Notes under the pieces: model-generated
The model's database searches: none
What the model saw: only the letters and a program-made list of their open reading frames with translations
What the model was told of the DNA's origin: nothing
Part shown: positions 25,258 to 33,567 of the stretch, piece by piece
Numbering within the stretch: the stretch's first letter is position 1
Layout of the letters: every line of letters starts with the position of its first letter
Position numbers and translations under genes: made by a program
Source of the DNA: Acidimicrobiales bacterium
GTDB taxonomy: Bacteria; Actinomycetota; Acidimicrobiia; Acidimicrobiales; Aldehydirespiratoraceae
Length of the DNA: 64,000 nucleotides
Reading direction: 5' to 3'
Assembly: GCA_041394245.1 (NCBI GenBank)
Contig: JAWKIR010000002.1
Location: forward strand, 930,001 to 994,000

Positions 25258-25935
25258 TCACCACGTGCCGCGATGGACCACCGCGTCGAGAGACGGTCGC
25301 GGTCGACCCGCCGAGGCCGACGGCCGGTCCGGGGCACGGTGGCCGATGGCGATCGCACCCACGGCCCGCCGGTCGGCGGGCACCGCGAAGCGTTCGCGGA
25401 CGGCGTCCTCGTGCTCGAAGAGACCGAACAGGAGCGCCCCGAGGCCCTCCGCCTCCGCGCCGAGCAGCAGCGACATCACCGCAGCACCGCCGTCGACGAA
25501 CCAGTACGGGACCGTCCAGTCGTCGATCGAACTGCCGAGGCCCGTGCGGGCTTTGTCGGGTTCCGCGTAGCGAGCGACATAGGCGGCGGGCGCCACCCAC
25601 GGGATCACCAGCACGGGCGCATCGAGCAGCTGCGGCCACGGAAACGTCGCGCGCCGCGCGTCGGGCAGCGTCGTGCTCCAGTAGGCGTCCACCGACGCCG
25701 GCTCGTCGAGCACGAGGAACTCGATCGCCGCGGTGTTTCCGGCCGAAGGCGAGCGCCGCGCCCCATCCAGGAGACGGTCGATGGTTTCGGGCGCAACGGC
25801 GGTCGGCAGAAACGCCCGCGTCATCCGTCGACGGCGGACGACTTCGGCGAATGTCGGGCGGAGCCGATCCGGCCCGTCGCCTCCGCGAGACGTGTGGCTC
25901 AGAGGAGCTTCTCGAGGTCCTCGGCCATGGCCCAA
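25258..25935 (-). CDS. Nitroreductase-family flavoprotein
   Basis: About 215-225 residues, FMN-dependent nitroreductase fold. The N-terminal RRRRMTRAFLP (~34-44) and ARRSPSAGN (~59-67) supply FMN-phosphate contacts; GGAAVMSLLLGAEAEGLGALLFG (~150-170) is the usual dimer helix and flavin loop. Substrate unknown. The start is uncertain: the only codon upstream of the FMN motif is TTG at 25935, which overlaps the preceding gene by 37 bp. An ATG at 25824 would remove the essential Arg residues. Co-directional with the unknown gene upstream. Confidence 0.75.
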   Translation of the reverse strand: MGHGRGPREAPLSHTSRGGDGPDRLRPTFAEVVRRRRMTRAFLPTAVAPETIDRLLDGARRSPSAGNTAAIEFLVLDEPASVDAYWSTTLPDARRATFPWPQLLDAPVLVIPWVAPAAYVARYAEPDKARTGLGSSIDDWTVPYWFVDGGAAVMSLLLGAEAEGLGALLFGLFEHEDAVRERFAVPADRRAVGAIAIGHRAPDRPSASAGRPRPSLDAVVHRGTW

Positions 25936-26567
25936 CCGAACGCGATCAGCGTGTCGCCCGCGGCGATGTCGAGTGCGTCGAGCTGGGATGCCACATCGGC
26001 ATCGATCTTCTCGGGCTTGGCGCTGGCGTGGTCGAACAGCACCGGCTGCGCCCCGCCGCCCCGCACGACGAACTCACGGTCTTCGTAGTTGGCGGAATCG
26101 ATGCCGAAGCGCTTGGCCAGGCGACGGCCCCACGCGCGTTCCTCACCCGATGCCTTGTGGCCGGGACGGGGCACGATGTCGTCGAGCGCCTTGTAGGCCT
26201 CGAACGCGCCGGCGTCGTTGATCTGGGCACCGACGAGCACGTCCTCGTCGGGGAAGGCGAGGACGCTGCGCCGGAGTTGGTCGGTCATGATCGCGCGCAG
26301 CACCGTGTCGCGCTTGGTGTTGCGACACACGTGGCCGGCGCCGATCAGGATGCTGGGCGTGCCCCCGATGCGCTCCAGCGTGCAGAACGAGAACCCGCGG
26401 ATCTTGCCGGCCTCGCTGGCGACCGTGACGAGGACCCATGCCTCGCACTGCTTCGACAGCAGCCCGACCTCGAACGCGTTGGGCGACTCCGCACAGAGAT
26501 CCGCCATTTCCGCGAGTTCGGCATCGCTGACCGCCGTGCAATCCTTCGTTTCGACTTCAATCGCCAT
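25899..26567 (-). CDS. Conserved-looking hypothetical, possibly GNAT-like
   Basis: 222 residues, not firmly recognised. Soluble. The stretch AWVLVTVASEAGKIRGFSFCTLERIGGTPSILIGAGHV, over ~45-80, has the alternating strand pattern of a GNAT core, followed by a helix (TVLRAIMTDQLRRSVLAF) and NDAGAFEAYKALDDIVPR, reminiscent of the GNAT Asn/Tyr region, but no R-x-x-G-x-G CoA loop is evident. ATG 26567 chosen; a longer start at 26585 is possible. First gene of a likely pair with the nitroreductase. Confidence 0.6.
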   Translation of the reverse strand: MAIEVETKDCTAVSDAELAEMADLCAESPNAFEVGLLSKQCEAWVLVTVASEAGKIRGFSFCTLERIGGTPSILIGAGHVCRNTKRDTVLRAIMTDQLRRSVLAFPDEDVLVGAQINDAGAFEAYKALDDIVPRPGHKASGEERAWGRRLAKRFGIDSANYEDREFVVRGGGAQPVLFDHASAKPEKIDADVASQLDALDIAAGDTLIAFGWAMAEDLEKLL

Positions 26568-26679
26568 CGGCTGCCGGGCCCCCACTCGCGTACTTCGGAC
26601 CCCGTCAGTTTTCAGGGTGAACGCGCGAATCGCAACCTCACGGTCGGTGAACGTGCCGCGCCGCTGCGTCGACCTTCGC

Positions 26680-29600
26680 TCAGACGAGGATCGAATCGGG
26701 CCCGAGCAGCACCCGGAGCTCGGCCACCACGCCGTTGGCGTTGTTGACCGCGTAGTCGTCGGGCAGGCGGATCACCCGACGGTCGCTGAGGTGCAGCTCG
26801 ACCGGCGAGTCGCCCGGGTGCGCACTCAGGATGCTCTTCAGTTCGGCGATCTTGCCCTCGGAGCCGCCGGACGGGTCGAGCCGCACCCGCACCGGCTGGT
26901 TGTCGGACAGGTCCTCGATGATCTCGATGTCCTGGGCGAACAGCTTGGGCAGATCACCGTCGTTCTCGAGCCGTCCCCGCACCAACACGATGGTGTCGTC
27001 CTCGAGCTTCGGACCGTGCTCCTGCATCGTGCGCGGGAAGACCATGACCTCGACGGACCCCTCGAGGTCCTCGAGCTCGAACACCGCCATCAGGTCGCCC
27101 TTGCGCGTCCACTTGCGCTGCAGGTTGGTGATGACGCCGCCGACCTTCTTGATCGCGCCGTCCTCGCCTTCGGCCAGCTCCCCGATCGAGCAGTCGACCT
27201 TGCGCCGGACGTGCTGTTCGAACCCGAGCAGCGGATGATCCGAGATGTAGAGGCCGAGCATCTCCTTTTCGTGCGCGAGCTTCGGCATCTTGTCGAACTC
27301 GACATCGGGCACCTTCGGGCGCTCGTCGAACGAGGGGCCGTCGTCGAGCTCACCGAACAGCGACATGACGCCCATGTCGTGTTCCTTGCGGCGCTGGACC
27401 GTCAGGTCGATGATCTGTTCGTGGACCTGGAGCAGGCCCTTGCGCGGATGACCGAGTGAATCGAACGCGCCGCCCTTGATCAACGACTCGATCGTGCGCT
27501 TGTTGAGCGCATCGAGGTCGACCCGCTCGACGAAGTCGACGAACGACTCGAACGGACCGTTGGCGTTGCGTTCCTCGAGGACCTTCTCGACGAACCCGAC
27601 CCCGACGTTGCGGATCGCCGACAGCCCGAAGATGATGCTGCCCGGCGTGAGCTTGCGATCGGCGACGTCGGCCGGTCCCCACTCGAGGTTGGGCACCGGC
27701 GTGAAGTCGGATTCCGACCGATTGATGTCGGGAACCTCCACCTCGATGCCCATGAGCCGGCACTCGTTGAGATACACGGCCGCCGATTCGAGCTTGGTCT
27801 TGACGCTCGTCAACAGCGCCGACAGGTACTCGACGGGATAGTTCGCCTTGAGATAGGCGATCTGGTAGGCGACGTAGCCGTAGCCGTAGGAATGGCTCTT
27901 GTTGAACGCGTAATCGGCGAACTGGGCGATGATGTCGAACATCTCCACGGCGAGCGAGTGCTCATAGCCGTTGGCGACGACGCCGTCGGTGAACTTCTGG
28001 CGCTCCTTCTCCATCGCTTCGCGGATCTTCTTGCCCATGGCCTTGCGCAGGGAGTCCGCTTCGGCGAGCGAATAGCCGGCGAACTTCTGCGCCATCCGCA
28101 TGACGCTCTCCTGATAGATCATCAGGCCGTAGGTGTCGCCGAGCAGTTCCTCGGCATCGGGATGGATGTATTCGACGGGCTTGCGGCCGTTCTTGCGATC
28201 GGCGTAGTCGTTGTGCATGTTGGCCGCCATCGGCCCGGGCCGATAGAGCGCCACGAGGGCGGCGACGTCGTCGAAGGAATCGGGTGCCAGGGAACGGATC
28301 AGCGCCCGCATCGGCCCGGACTCGAGCTGGAAGACGCCGATCGTCTCGCCCTTCTTCAACAGGTCGAACGTCGGACCGTCCTCGAGGGTCACCGCGTCGA
28401 TGTCGAGGTCGATGTGCTGGGTCTCCTTGATCAACGCCAGGCAGTCGGAGATCACATCGAGGTTGCGCAGGCCGAGGAAGTCCATCTTGAGCAGGCCGAG
28501 GTCTTCGACCCCGTGCATCTCGTACTGGGTGACGACCGGGGCTTCGTCGATCGACTTGCCGGCTTCGGGCTTGCGCTGGATCGGCAGGTACTCGGTCAGC
28601 GGTTCGTTGGTGATCACCACGGCGGCGGCGTGGATGCCGTCCTGTCGACGCAGGCCCTCGAGACCCTTCGCGACCTCGACCACCCGGCTGATGTCGGCGT
28701 CGGAGCTGACCATGTCGCGCAGTTCGCCGGCCGCCTTGTAGCCGTCGAGGTACTTGGGATGCTCCTCGAAGCAGTACTTCAACGGCGTGTCGCGGCCCAT
28801 GATGAGCGGCGGCATCGCCTTCGCGACCTTGTCGCCGACCGCGTAGGGGTAGCCCAGCACCCGGGCGGCATCGCGCACGGCCGCTCGGGCCTTGATCTGG
28901 CTGAAGGTGACGATCTGGGCGACATTGTCGCGCCCGTACTTCTCGGCCGCGTACCGGATCATGTTGTCGCGGTAGCGAGTGTCGAAGTCCATGTCGATGT
29001 CGGGCATCGACACGCGCGAGGGGTTGAGGAACCGCTCGAACAGGAGGTCGTACTTGATCGGGTCGAGATCGGTGATCCACAGCGTGTACGCCACCGCACA
29101 CCCTGCCGCGGACCCACGGCCGGGGCCGACTCGGATGTCGTTGTCGCGGGCGAACTTGATGAGATCCCAGGTGATCAGGAAGTACGCCGAGAACCCCATG
29201 CTGTCGATGACACCGAGCTCGTAGTCGAGGCGTTCGACGATGTGCTCGGGCAGATGCTGACCCCACCGCTTCCGCGCCCCCTCATAGGTGAGATGACGCA
29301 GGTACGCCGTGTCGGTCTCGAACCCCTCGGGGAGCGGGAACTCGGGGAGCTGGGGTTGGCCGAACTCGATGGTGACGTCGGCGCGCTCCGCGATCCACAG
29401 CGAGTTGTCGCACGATGACGGCACCTCGGCGAACAGGCGGCGCATCTCACCCGCACTCTTCAGATAGTGCTGATCGCCGTGGAACTTGAAGCGATCGGTG
29501 TCGCTCAGCAGCGAACCCGTCTGCACACACAACAGGGCATCGTGGGCCTCGGCGTCGTGCTGGTGGGTGTAGTGGCTGTCGTTGGTGGCGAGGACGGGCG

Positions 29601-30237
29601 CCTGGATCTTCCTGGCGATCTCCAGGAGCATCGGGTTGGTCTGGCGCTGCTCGGGGATGCCGTGGTCCTGGATCTCGATGAAGAAGTTGTCGCGCCCGAA
29701 GATCTCCTGGAAGCGTGCCGCCTGCTGCAACGCCACCTGCTCCTGGCCCTGCATGAGGCTCTGGAGCACGTGACCGCCGAGGCAGCCTGATGTGATGATC
29801 AGGCCTTCGTGGTACTTGTCGAGCAGCTCCCAGTCGGCGCGGGGCTTGTAGTGGTAGCCGGTGAGGAACGCCTGACTCGAGAGCTGGATCAGGTTCTTGT
29901 AGCCGACGTCGTTCTCGGCGAGGAGGATCGCGTGGTAGTAGAGCTTCTGGCCGCCGCCGGTGTCGCCGCCGGAGTCGTCGGCCTTGCCCCGCCGGTTCGG
30001 GCGCTCCTCGCGTGACTCGTGGGCGAGATACACCTCGGTGCCGATGATCGGCTTGATGCCCTGGTCGCGACATCCCCGGTAGAAGTCGAGAACGCCGTAC
30101 ATGTTGCCGTGATCGGTGATGCCGAGGGCCGGTTGTCCGTCGACGACGGCGGCATGGATGACATCGTCGAGGCGCGACGCACCATCGAGCATCGAGTACT
30201 CGGTGTGGACGTGGAGATGGGTGAACGAATCCCCCAC
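26680..30237 (-). CDS. dnaE: DNA polymerase III alpha subunit
   Basis: 1185 residues, the main replicative polymerase. Order: PHP domain starting THLHVHTEYSMLDGA, palm with catalytic acidic motif MPDIDMDFDTRYRD (~400), thumb/fingers with PGRGSAAGCAV and RPGPMAANMHNDY, tandem HhH (~820-880), then OB-fold (~1000-1080; EVMVFPRTMQEHG). Length and layout match DnaE1. The GTG start lies after a GGGGGA ribosome-binding site. Upstream is a leader with three DnaA-box-like sites; see the separate entry. Related ImuC/DnaE2 forms lack the C-terminal part present here. Confidence 0.97.
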   Translation of the reverse strand: MGDSFTHLHVHTEYSMLDGASRLDDVIHAAVVDGQPALGITDHGNMYGVLDFYRGCRDQGIKPIIGTEVYLAHESREERPNRRGKADDSGGDTGGGQKLYYHAILLAENDVGYKNLIQLSSQAFLTGYHYKPRADWELLDKYHEGLIITSGCLGGHVLQSLMQGQEQVALQQAARFQEIFGRDNFFIEIQDHGIPEQRQTNPMLLEIARKIQAPVLATNDSHYTHQHDAEAHDALLCVQTGSLLSDTDRFKFHGDQHYLKSAGEMRRLFAEVPSSCDNSLWIAERADVTIEFGQPQLPEFPLPEGFETDTAYLRHLTYEGARKRWGQHLPEHIVERLDYELGVIDSMGFSAYFLITWDLIKFARDNDIRVGPGRGSAAGCAVAYTLWITDLDPIKYDLLFERFLNPSRVSMPDIDMDFDTRYRDNMIRYAAEKYGRDNVAQIVTFSQIKARAAVRDAARVLGYPYAVGDKVAKAMPPLIMGRDTPLKYCFEEHPKYLDGYKAAGELRDMVSSDADISRVVEVAKGLEGLRRQDGIHAAAVVITNEPLTEYLPIQRKPEAGKSIDEAPVVTQYEMHGVEDLGLLKMDFLGLRNLDVISDCLALIKETQHIDLDIDAVTLEDGPTFDLLKKGETIGVFQLESGPMRALIRSLAPDSFDDVAALVALYRPGPMAANMHNDYADRKNGRKPVEYIHPDAEELLGDTYGLMIYQESVMRMAQKFAGYSLAEADSLRKAMGKKIREAMEKERQKFTDGVVANGYEHSLAVEMFDIIAQFADYAFNKSHSYGYGYVAYQIAYLKANYPVEYLSALLTSVKTKLESAAVYLNECRLMGIEVEVPDINRSESDFTPVPNLEWGPADVADRKLTPGSIIFGLSAIRNVGVGFVEKVLEERNANGPFESFVDFVERVDLDALNKRTIESLIKGGAFDSLGHPRKGLLQVHEQIIDLTVQRRKEHDMGVMSLFGELDDGPSFDERPKVPDVEFDKMPKLAHEKEMLGLYISDHPLLGFEQHVRRKVDCSIGELAEGEDGAIKKVGGVITNLQRKWTRKGDLMAVFELEDLEGSVEVMVFPRTMQEHGPKLEDDTIVLVRGRLENDGDLPKLFAQDIEIIEDLSDNQPVRVRLDPSGGSEGKIAELKSILSAHPGDSPVELHLSDRRVIRLPDDYAVNNANGVVAELRVLLGPDSILV

Positions 30238-30259
30238 GGACTCCCCCGTGTTTCCCGCT

Positions 30260-30291
30260 TGTGGACCGGCCTGTGGACACCGTGTGGACAA
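30260..30291 (-). promoter_or_regulatory. Three DnaA-box-like sites in the dnaE leader
   Basis: Read on the minus strand: TTGTCCACA (30283-30291, matching the actinobacterial DnaA box), GTGTCCACA (30272-30280) and CGGTCCACA (30260-30268). They share the TCCACA core, point the same way and are spaced 11-12 bp, about one helical turn. They lie between the predicted transcription start and the dnaE start codon. Suggests DnaA binding and control of dnaE; not an origin, as no AT-rich unwinding region is present. Confidence 0.55.
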
Positions 30292-30310
30292 ATCACACGG
30301 CTGTGATTCG

Positions 30311-30316
30311 ACCCTA
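30311..30316 (-). promoter_or_regulatory. Candidate dnaE -10 element
   Basis: TAGGGT on the minus strand, in the 111-bp gap between bpa and dnaE. Predicts transcription from about 30304 and a leader of ~67 nt that contains all three DnaA-box-like sites. Confidence 0.4.
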
Positions 30317-30348
30317 TCCGCGCGGCGCGGGAGTGCGCCACCCCTCGA

Positions 30349-30900
30349 CTAGAGGTATGTGCCGGGTCGCTCGTCGGGCGCGGGCCGGCCGTCGGCTCCC
30401 GGAGGGCCGAGCTCGGCTCGCATCGACTGCAACTGCTGCTGCGCGGCCATCTGCTGGGCGAACAGCATCGCCTGCATCCCCTGGACGAGACCCTCGAGCC
30501 AGCCGACGAGCTGGGCTTTCGCGATCTGGAGTTCGGCCGCGGACGGGACCTCACCGTCGGAGAACGGCAACGCGAGACGGTTCAGTTCACCCCGGAGGTC
30601 AGGCGACAGCGCCGAGCCGAGTTCGGAGATCGAGGTGTCGTAGATCTCGCGGAGGCGATCGCGCGACGGCTCGTCGAGGGTGGCCACCCGCACCTCCTCC
30701 AGCAACTGCTTCATCATCGTGCCGATGCGCATCACCTTGGCCGGATGATCCACCGTCTCGTCGAGGTCGTCGTCAGGCCCGTCACCGGCCTCGAGCACCT
30801 CCGGGCGCTCGAGCAACTCCGGGGTCAGGGGTCCCGCTCCGTCGCCGTCCGTGGCGTCGGACTCCTGCTCGGCGACGGGTTCGGGTACTCGGTCGGTCAC
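30349..30900 (-). CDS. bpa: Bacterial proteasome activator (Bpa/PafE family)
   Basis: 183 residues. Bpa/PafE forms a dodecameric ring that opens the 20S proteasome without ATP. Family core visible: HPAKVMRIGTMMKQLLEEVR (~52-71), the four-helix region with YDTSISELGSALSPDLRGELNRL and AKAQLVGWLEGLVQGMQAMLFAQQMAA (split over ~87-155), and a C-terminal GTYL, matching the GQYL-type tail that docks on the proteasome. Acidic, disordered N-terminus (1-50). GTG start 13 bp after the phosphodiesterase gene. No proteasome gene is in the window, so its presence elsewhere is implied. Confidence 0.9.
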   Translation of the reverse strand: MTDRVPEPVAEQESDATDGDGAGPLTPELLERPEVLEAGDGPDDDLDETVDHPAKVMRIGTMMKQLLEEVRVATLDEPSRDRLREIYDTSISELGSALSPDLRGELNRLALPFSDGEVPSAAELQIAKAQLVGWLEGLVQGMQAMLFAQQMAAQQQLQSMRAELGPPGADGRPAPDERPGTYL

Positions 30901-30913
30901 GGGATTCCTCGAC

Positions 30914-32023
30914 TCAGCTCGCGAAGGTCAACATCGGGACGAACATCTCGTCCGCCGTCAGTGAACCATGCCGCCCGACCAATTCGACACGCGGCGAATC
31001 GGCCGGGTCGAGGAAGTAGTGGCGGCCCCGGGCGACGATCGCGACGTCGCCGAGCCGCCTGCGGGCCGCGTCGGTCACCTCGGGTCCGAACCAACCGTCG
31101 TCGATGATCTGCTCGACGGACCGCACCCAGGCGACATCACCGTGGACGGCGCTCGCGGTCTCGAGCAGATCACGGTGGTGGCCGGGCTCGGCGTGGAGCC
31201 ACCGGAACCGTGCCTCGCCGCTCTGGCGCTCGACATGACGCTCGACGTCGTGGGTGAGCGACACCCCGTGTCCGAGGCAGTCGACGATGCCGTGGTCGGC
31301 CGTCACCACGATCGCCGTGCCGCGAGGCAGCGACATCATCAGCTCCTCGACCATCCGGTCGCACGCCGCGAGCTCGGCGTCGTAGTGCTCGGCGAAGCCG
31401 TGCACGTGCGCGGTCTTGTCGATGCCGTCGTAGTAGGCGTAGACGAACGGTTCACCGGCCGCGACGGCCTGGCGGATGTTGACCGGGAGCCCCGGGAGTG
31501 TGTGCCACCCCCTATGCCGCACCCCGGCGAGGTGGGCCATGGTGAAGCCGGTCCCCTCGAAACCGGCCATCGTGATCACGAGCGGCCGTTGACCGAGGAA
31601 CGCCGGTTCGGGTTGGAAGTCGCCGGGAACGATCCGCTCCCGGGCATCGCCCCGCGGCGTTGTCCAGCGCAACGCGTTGAGCACCTCTCCGTCGACGTCG
31701 ATTCGGTAGCCGACGACGCCGTGCTGTCCGGGCGTGGTACCCGTCGAGATCGATGTGAGCGCCGTCGCCGTGGTCGAGGGGGCGACCGTGGTGACCGGTC
31801 CGCCCGCCATCGATGCCAGCGTCGGCGCGATCGAGGCCCGCTCCCGGAGCTGATGCCATCCCAGCCCGTCGAGCACGAGCACCACCACCGACGACGCCTC
31901 GACGATCTCGGGACCGACGATCGGCTGCGGCCCCGGTTCGTCGGCCGGTTCGAGAAGCGCAGGGATCAGATCGGTGACGCAGCCCCGGCGGTAGGCCGGC
32001 AGGATCGGTTCGTCATCGCTCAT
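30914..32023 (-). CDS. Alkaline phosphatase-superfamily phosphodiesterase/nucleotide pyrophosphatase
   Basis: 369 residues. Metal ligands and nucleophile in order: VVVLVLDGLG (Asp ~48), nucleophile Thr in VAPSTTATALTSISTG (~80), YYDGIDKTAHVHG (Asp/His ~210), VVTADHGIVD (Asp-His ~243) and GRHGSL (His ~357). No signal peptide, so probably cytoplasmic. Actinobacterial homologues with this layout are annotated as type I phosphodiesterases; the substrate is unknown. ATG 32023; an upstream start at 32059 would add 12 residues. Divergent from the Rrf2 gene, probably co-transcribed with bpa. Confidence 0.85.
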   Translation of the reverse strand: MSDDEPILPAYRRGCVTDLIPALLEPADEPGPQPIVGPEIVEASSVVVLVLDGLGWHQLRERASIAPTLASMAGGPVTTVAPSTTATALTSISTGTTPGQHGVVGYRIDVDGEVLNALRWTTPRGDARERIVPGDFQPEPAFLGQRPLVITMAGFEGTGFTMAHLAGVRHRGWHTLPGLPVNIRQAVAAGEPFVYAYYDGIDKTAHVHGFAEHYDAELAACDRMVEELMMSLPRGTAIVVTADHGIVDCLGHGVSLTHDVERHVERQSGEARFRWLHAEPGHHRDLLETASAVHGDVAWVRSVEQIIDDGWFGPEVTDAARRRLGDVAIVARGRHYFLDPADSPRVELVGRHGSLTADEMFVPMLTFAS

Positions 32024-32137
32024 CGCGTCATCTTCCGTAGCGCTCCGGTTCACCCGCATCGGCGGGACCTCCCCAGTCTCGCAGCCATTCGGGTCGGACC
32101 ACGACCCCTGCGTCCGTCGGATCGGCGACGAACGATC

Positions 32138-32143
32138 TAGGCT
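32138..32143 (+). promoter_or_regulatory. -10 of the Rrf2 gene (leaderless)
   Basis: TAGGCT, 7 bases before ATG 32151. Same element and spacing class as other leaderless starts here. The 127-bp gap to the divergent phosphodiesterase gene contains no other obvious operator or dyad. Confidence 0.5.
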
Positions 32144-32150
32144 CGGACCG

Positions 32151-32597
32151 ATGCGTGTCTCGACCAGAGGTGACTATGCGGCCCGGGCGTTGTTGTCGCT
32201 CGCGCTCCACACCGAGGCTGCCCCCACCTCGGTCCGCGAGATCGCCGAACGAACCGGACTCCCTCAGCCCTACCTCGAACAGATCCTGCTCGCCCTCAAG
32301 GGCGCAGGCCTGGTGCGCTCGAAGCGAGGGGTCGGGGGCGGCTACGTCCTCGCCCGCGAGCCGGGGACGATCCGTCTCTCCGAGATCGTTCGAGCGGTCG
32401 ACGGCCCGATCACGGCCGGCGACTTCGGCGAGCCCCACACCGACGGCGCCTGCGATCACGAGGGCCAGTGCGTGCTCCTGACGATCTGGGGCGCTGCGGG
32501 CACCCACATGCGTACCTTCCTCGACTCCTTCACGCTGGCCGACATCGCCGAAATGGCCGGCGGGCGGGCGCCGTGGCCGGCGCTCGAGGAGAGCTGA
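32151..32597 (+). CDS. Rrf2-family transcriptional regulator
   Basis: 148 residues. Winged helix: STRGDYAARALLSLALH (~4-20), TSVREIAERTGLPQPYLEQILLALKGAGLV (~26-55), SKRGVGGGYVLAR wing (~57-69). The effector region has CDHEGQC (Cys ~103 and ~109); IscR/NsrR-type proteins use three Cys, and here no third Cys follows. It may still bind an Fe-S cluster with a non-Cys ligand, or sense redox directly. No iron-sulfur assembly gene is adjacent, so the regulon is unknown. Convergent with rluD. Confidence 0.88.
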   Translation: MRVSTRGDYAARALLSLALHTEAAPTSVREIAERTGLPQPYLEQILLALKGAGLVRSKRGVGGGYVLAREPGTIRLSEIVRAVDGPITAGDFGEPHTDGACDHEGQCVLLTIWGAAGTHMRTFLDSFTLADIAEMAGGRAPWPALEES

Positions 32598-32618
32598 CGG
32601 TTCAGCGCCCGCGACCCC

Positions 32619-33542
32619 CTAGGAGCGGCACTGCCCGAGACACTCGACGAGGTCGGGAGGGAGGGGAGTCTCCACGGCGATCGACTCGCCCGTGGCCGGA
32701 TGCACGAAGCGCAACGCGCCGGCGTGCAGAAACGGTCGCCCCGGGTCGAGACCGGGCCGACCACCGTCGTACTCGCGGTCGCCCACGATCGGATGGCCGA
32801 TCGCACGCAGGTGCACCCGGATCTGGTGGGTCCGACCGGTCTCGAGGCGGCACGTCAGCAGCGTGGTGTCGCGAGGAACGGAGAACCGTTCGTCGACGCG
32901 ATAGTGGGTCACGGCACGGCGCCCCTGATCGCTCACCGCCATCCGGGTGGGATGACGCGGCGACCGCCCGATGGGGGCGTCGATCGTCCCGCTGTCGCTC
33001 TCCAGATGACCCCAGACGAGGGCGGAGTAGATGCGTTCGGGCTCATGAGCCGACATCTGTCGCACGAGCTCGTCGTAGGCCGCCGCGGTGCGGGCGACGA
33101 CCAGCAGGCCCGAAGTCCCGCGGTCGAGGCGATGCACGATCCCCGGTCGGTGCGCCTCGCCGACCTCTGCGATCTCGGGGTAGCGATGGACGAGACCGTG
33201 GACCAGCGTGGCCTCGGCGTGACCGGCACCCGGATGGACCACGAGTCCGGCCGGCTTGTCGACCACCACGACGTCGTCGTCCTCGTAACGGATCGAGAAC
33301 TCGACGCTCGGGTCGGGTAGCGGCCGCGGATCGACGGGTTCGGGCAGATCGACCTCGAGTAGCTGACCTTCACGCACCCGAGACGACGCACTGCGGACCG
33401 GCACACCGTCGATGCGCACCGCTCCCTCACCGATCAGCCGGGCGACGACGGATCGACTGATGTCGCCCACCAGCGCGACCGCGCGGTCGACACGCTCGCC
33501 ATCGAGCACGGCCGGGATCGTCTCCTCTAGGTGGTCACTCAT
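32619..33542 (-). CDS. rluD: RluD-type ribosomal large-subunit pseudouridine synthase
   Basis: 307 residues. N-terminal S4 RNA-binding domain (~15-65: RVDRAVALVGDISRSVVARLIGEG ...), then the RluA-family catalytic domain with VVDKPAGLVVHPG and the catalytic-Asp motif HRLDRGTSGLLVVA (~130-143), RLETGRTHQIRVHL and LHAGALRF. Converts uridines of 23S rRNA to pseudouridine; RluD versus RluC-type specificity cannot be settled. ATG 33542 is 25 bp after the dksA-like stop, in one transcription unit. In many actinomycetes lspA lies between these genes; it is absent here. Confidence 0.92.
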   Translation of the reverse strand: MSDHLEETIPAVLDGERVDRAVALVGDISRSVVARLIGEGAVRIDGVPVRSASSRVREGQLLEVDLPEPVDPRPLPDPSVEFSIRYEDDDVVVVDKPAGLVVHPGAGHAEATLVHGLVHRYPEIAEVGEAHRPGIVHRLDRGTSGLLVVARTAAAYDELVRQMSAHEPERIYSALVWGHLESDSGTIDAPIGRSPRHPTRMAVSDQGRRAVTHYRVDERFSVPRDTTLLTCRLETGRTHQIRVHLRAIGHPIVGDREYDGGRPGLDPGRPFLHAGALRFVHPATGESIAVETPLPPDLVECLGQCRS

Positions 33543-33567
33543 GGCAGAGGCCACCGACGGACGCGGC

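Noticed and set aside
26609..26652. Two GTTCACC heptamers (minus strand) that look like PHO-box units
   Set aside because: They are 30 bp apart, not in the 11-bp direct-repeat arrangement of actinobacterial PHO boxes, and do not precede phosphate genes.
30238..30348. Replication origin from the DnaA-box cluster
   Set aside because: Only three boxes, no AT-rich unwinding element, and no dnaA/dnaN/gyrB neighbourhood.
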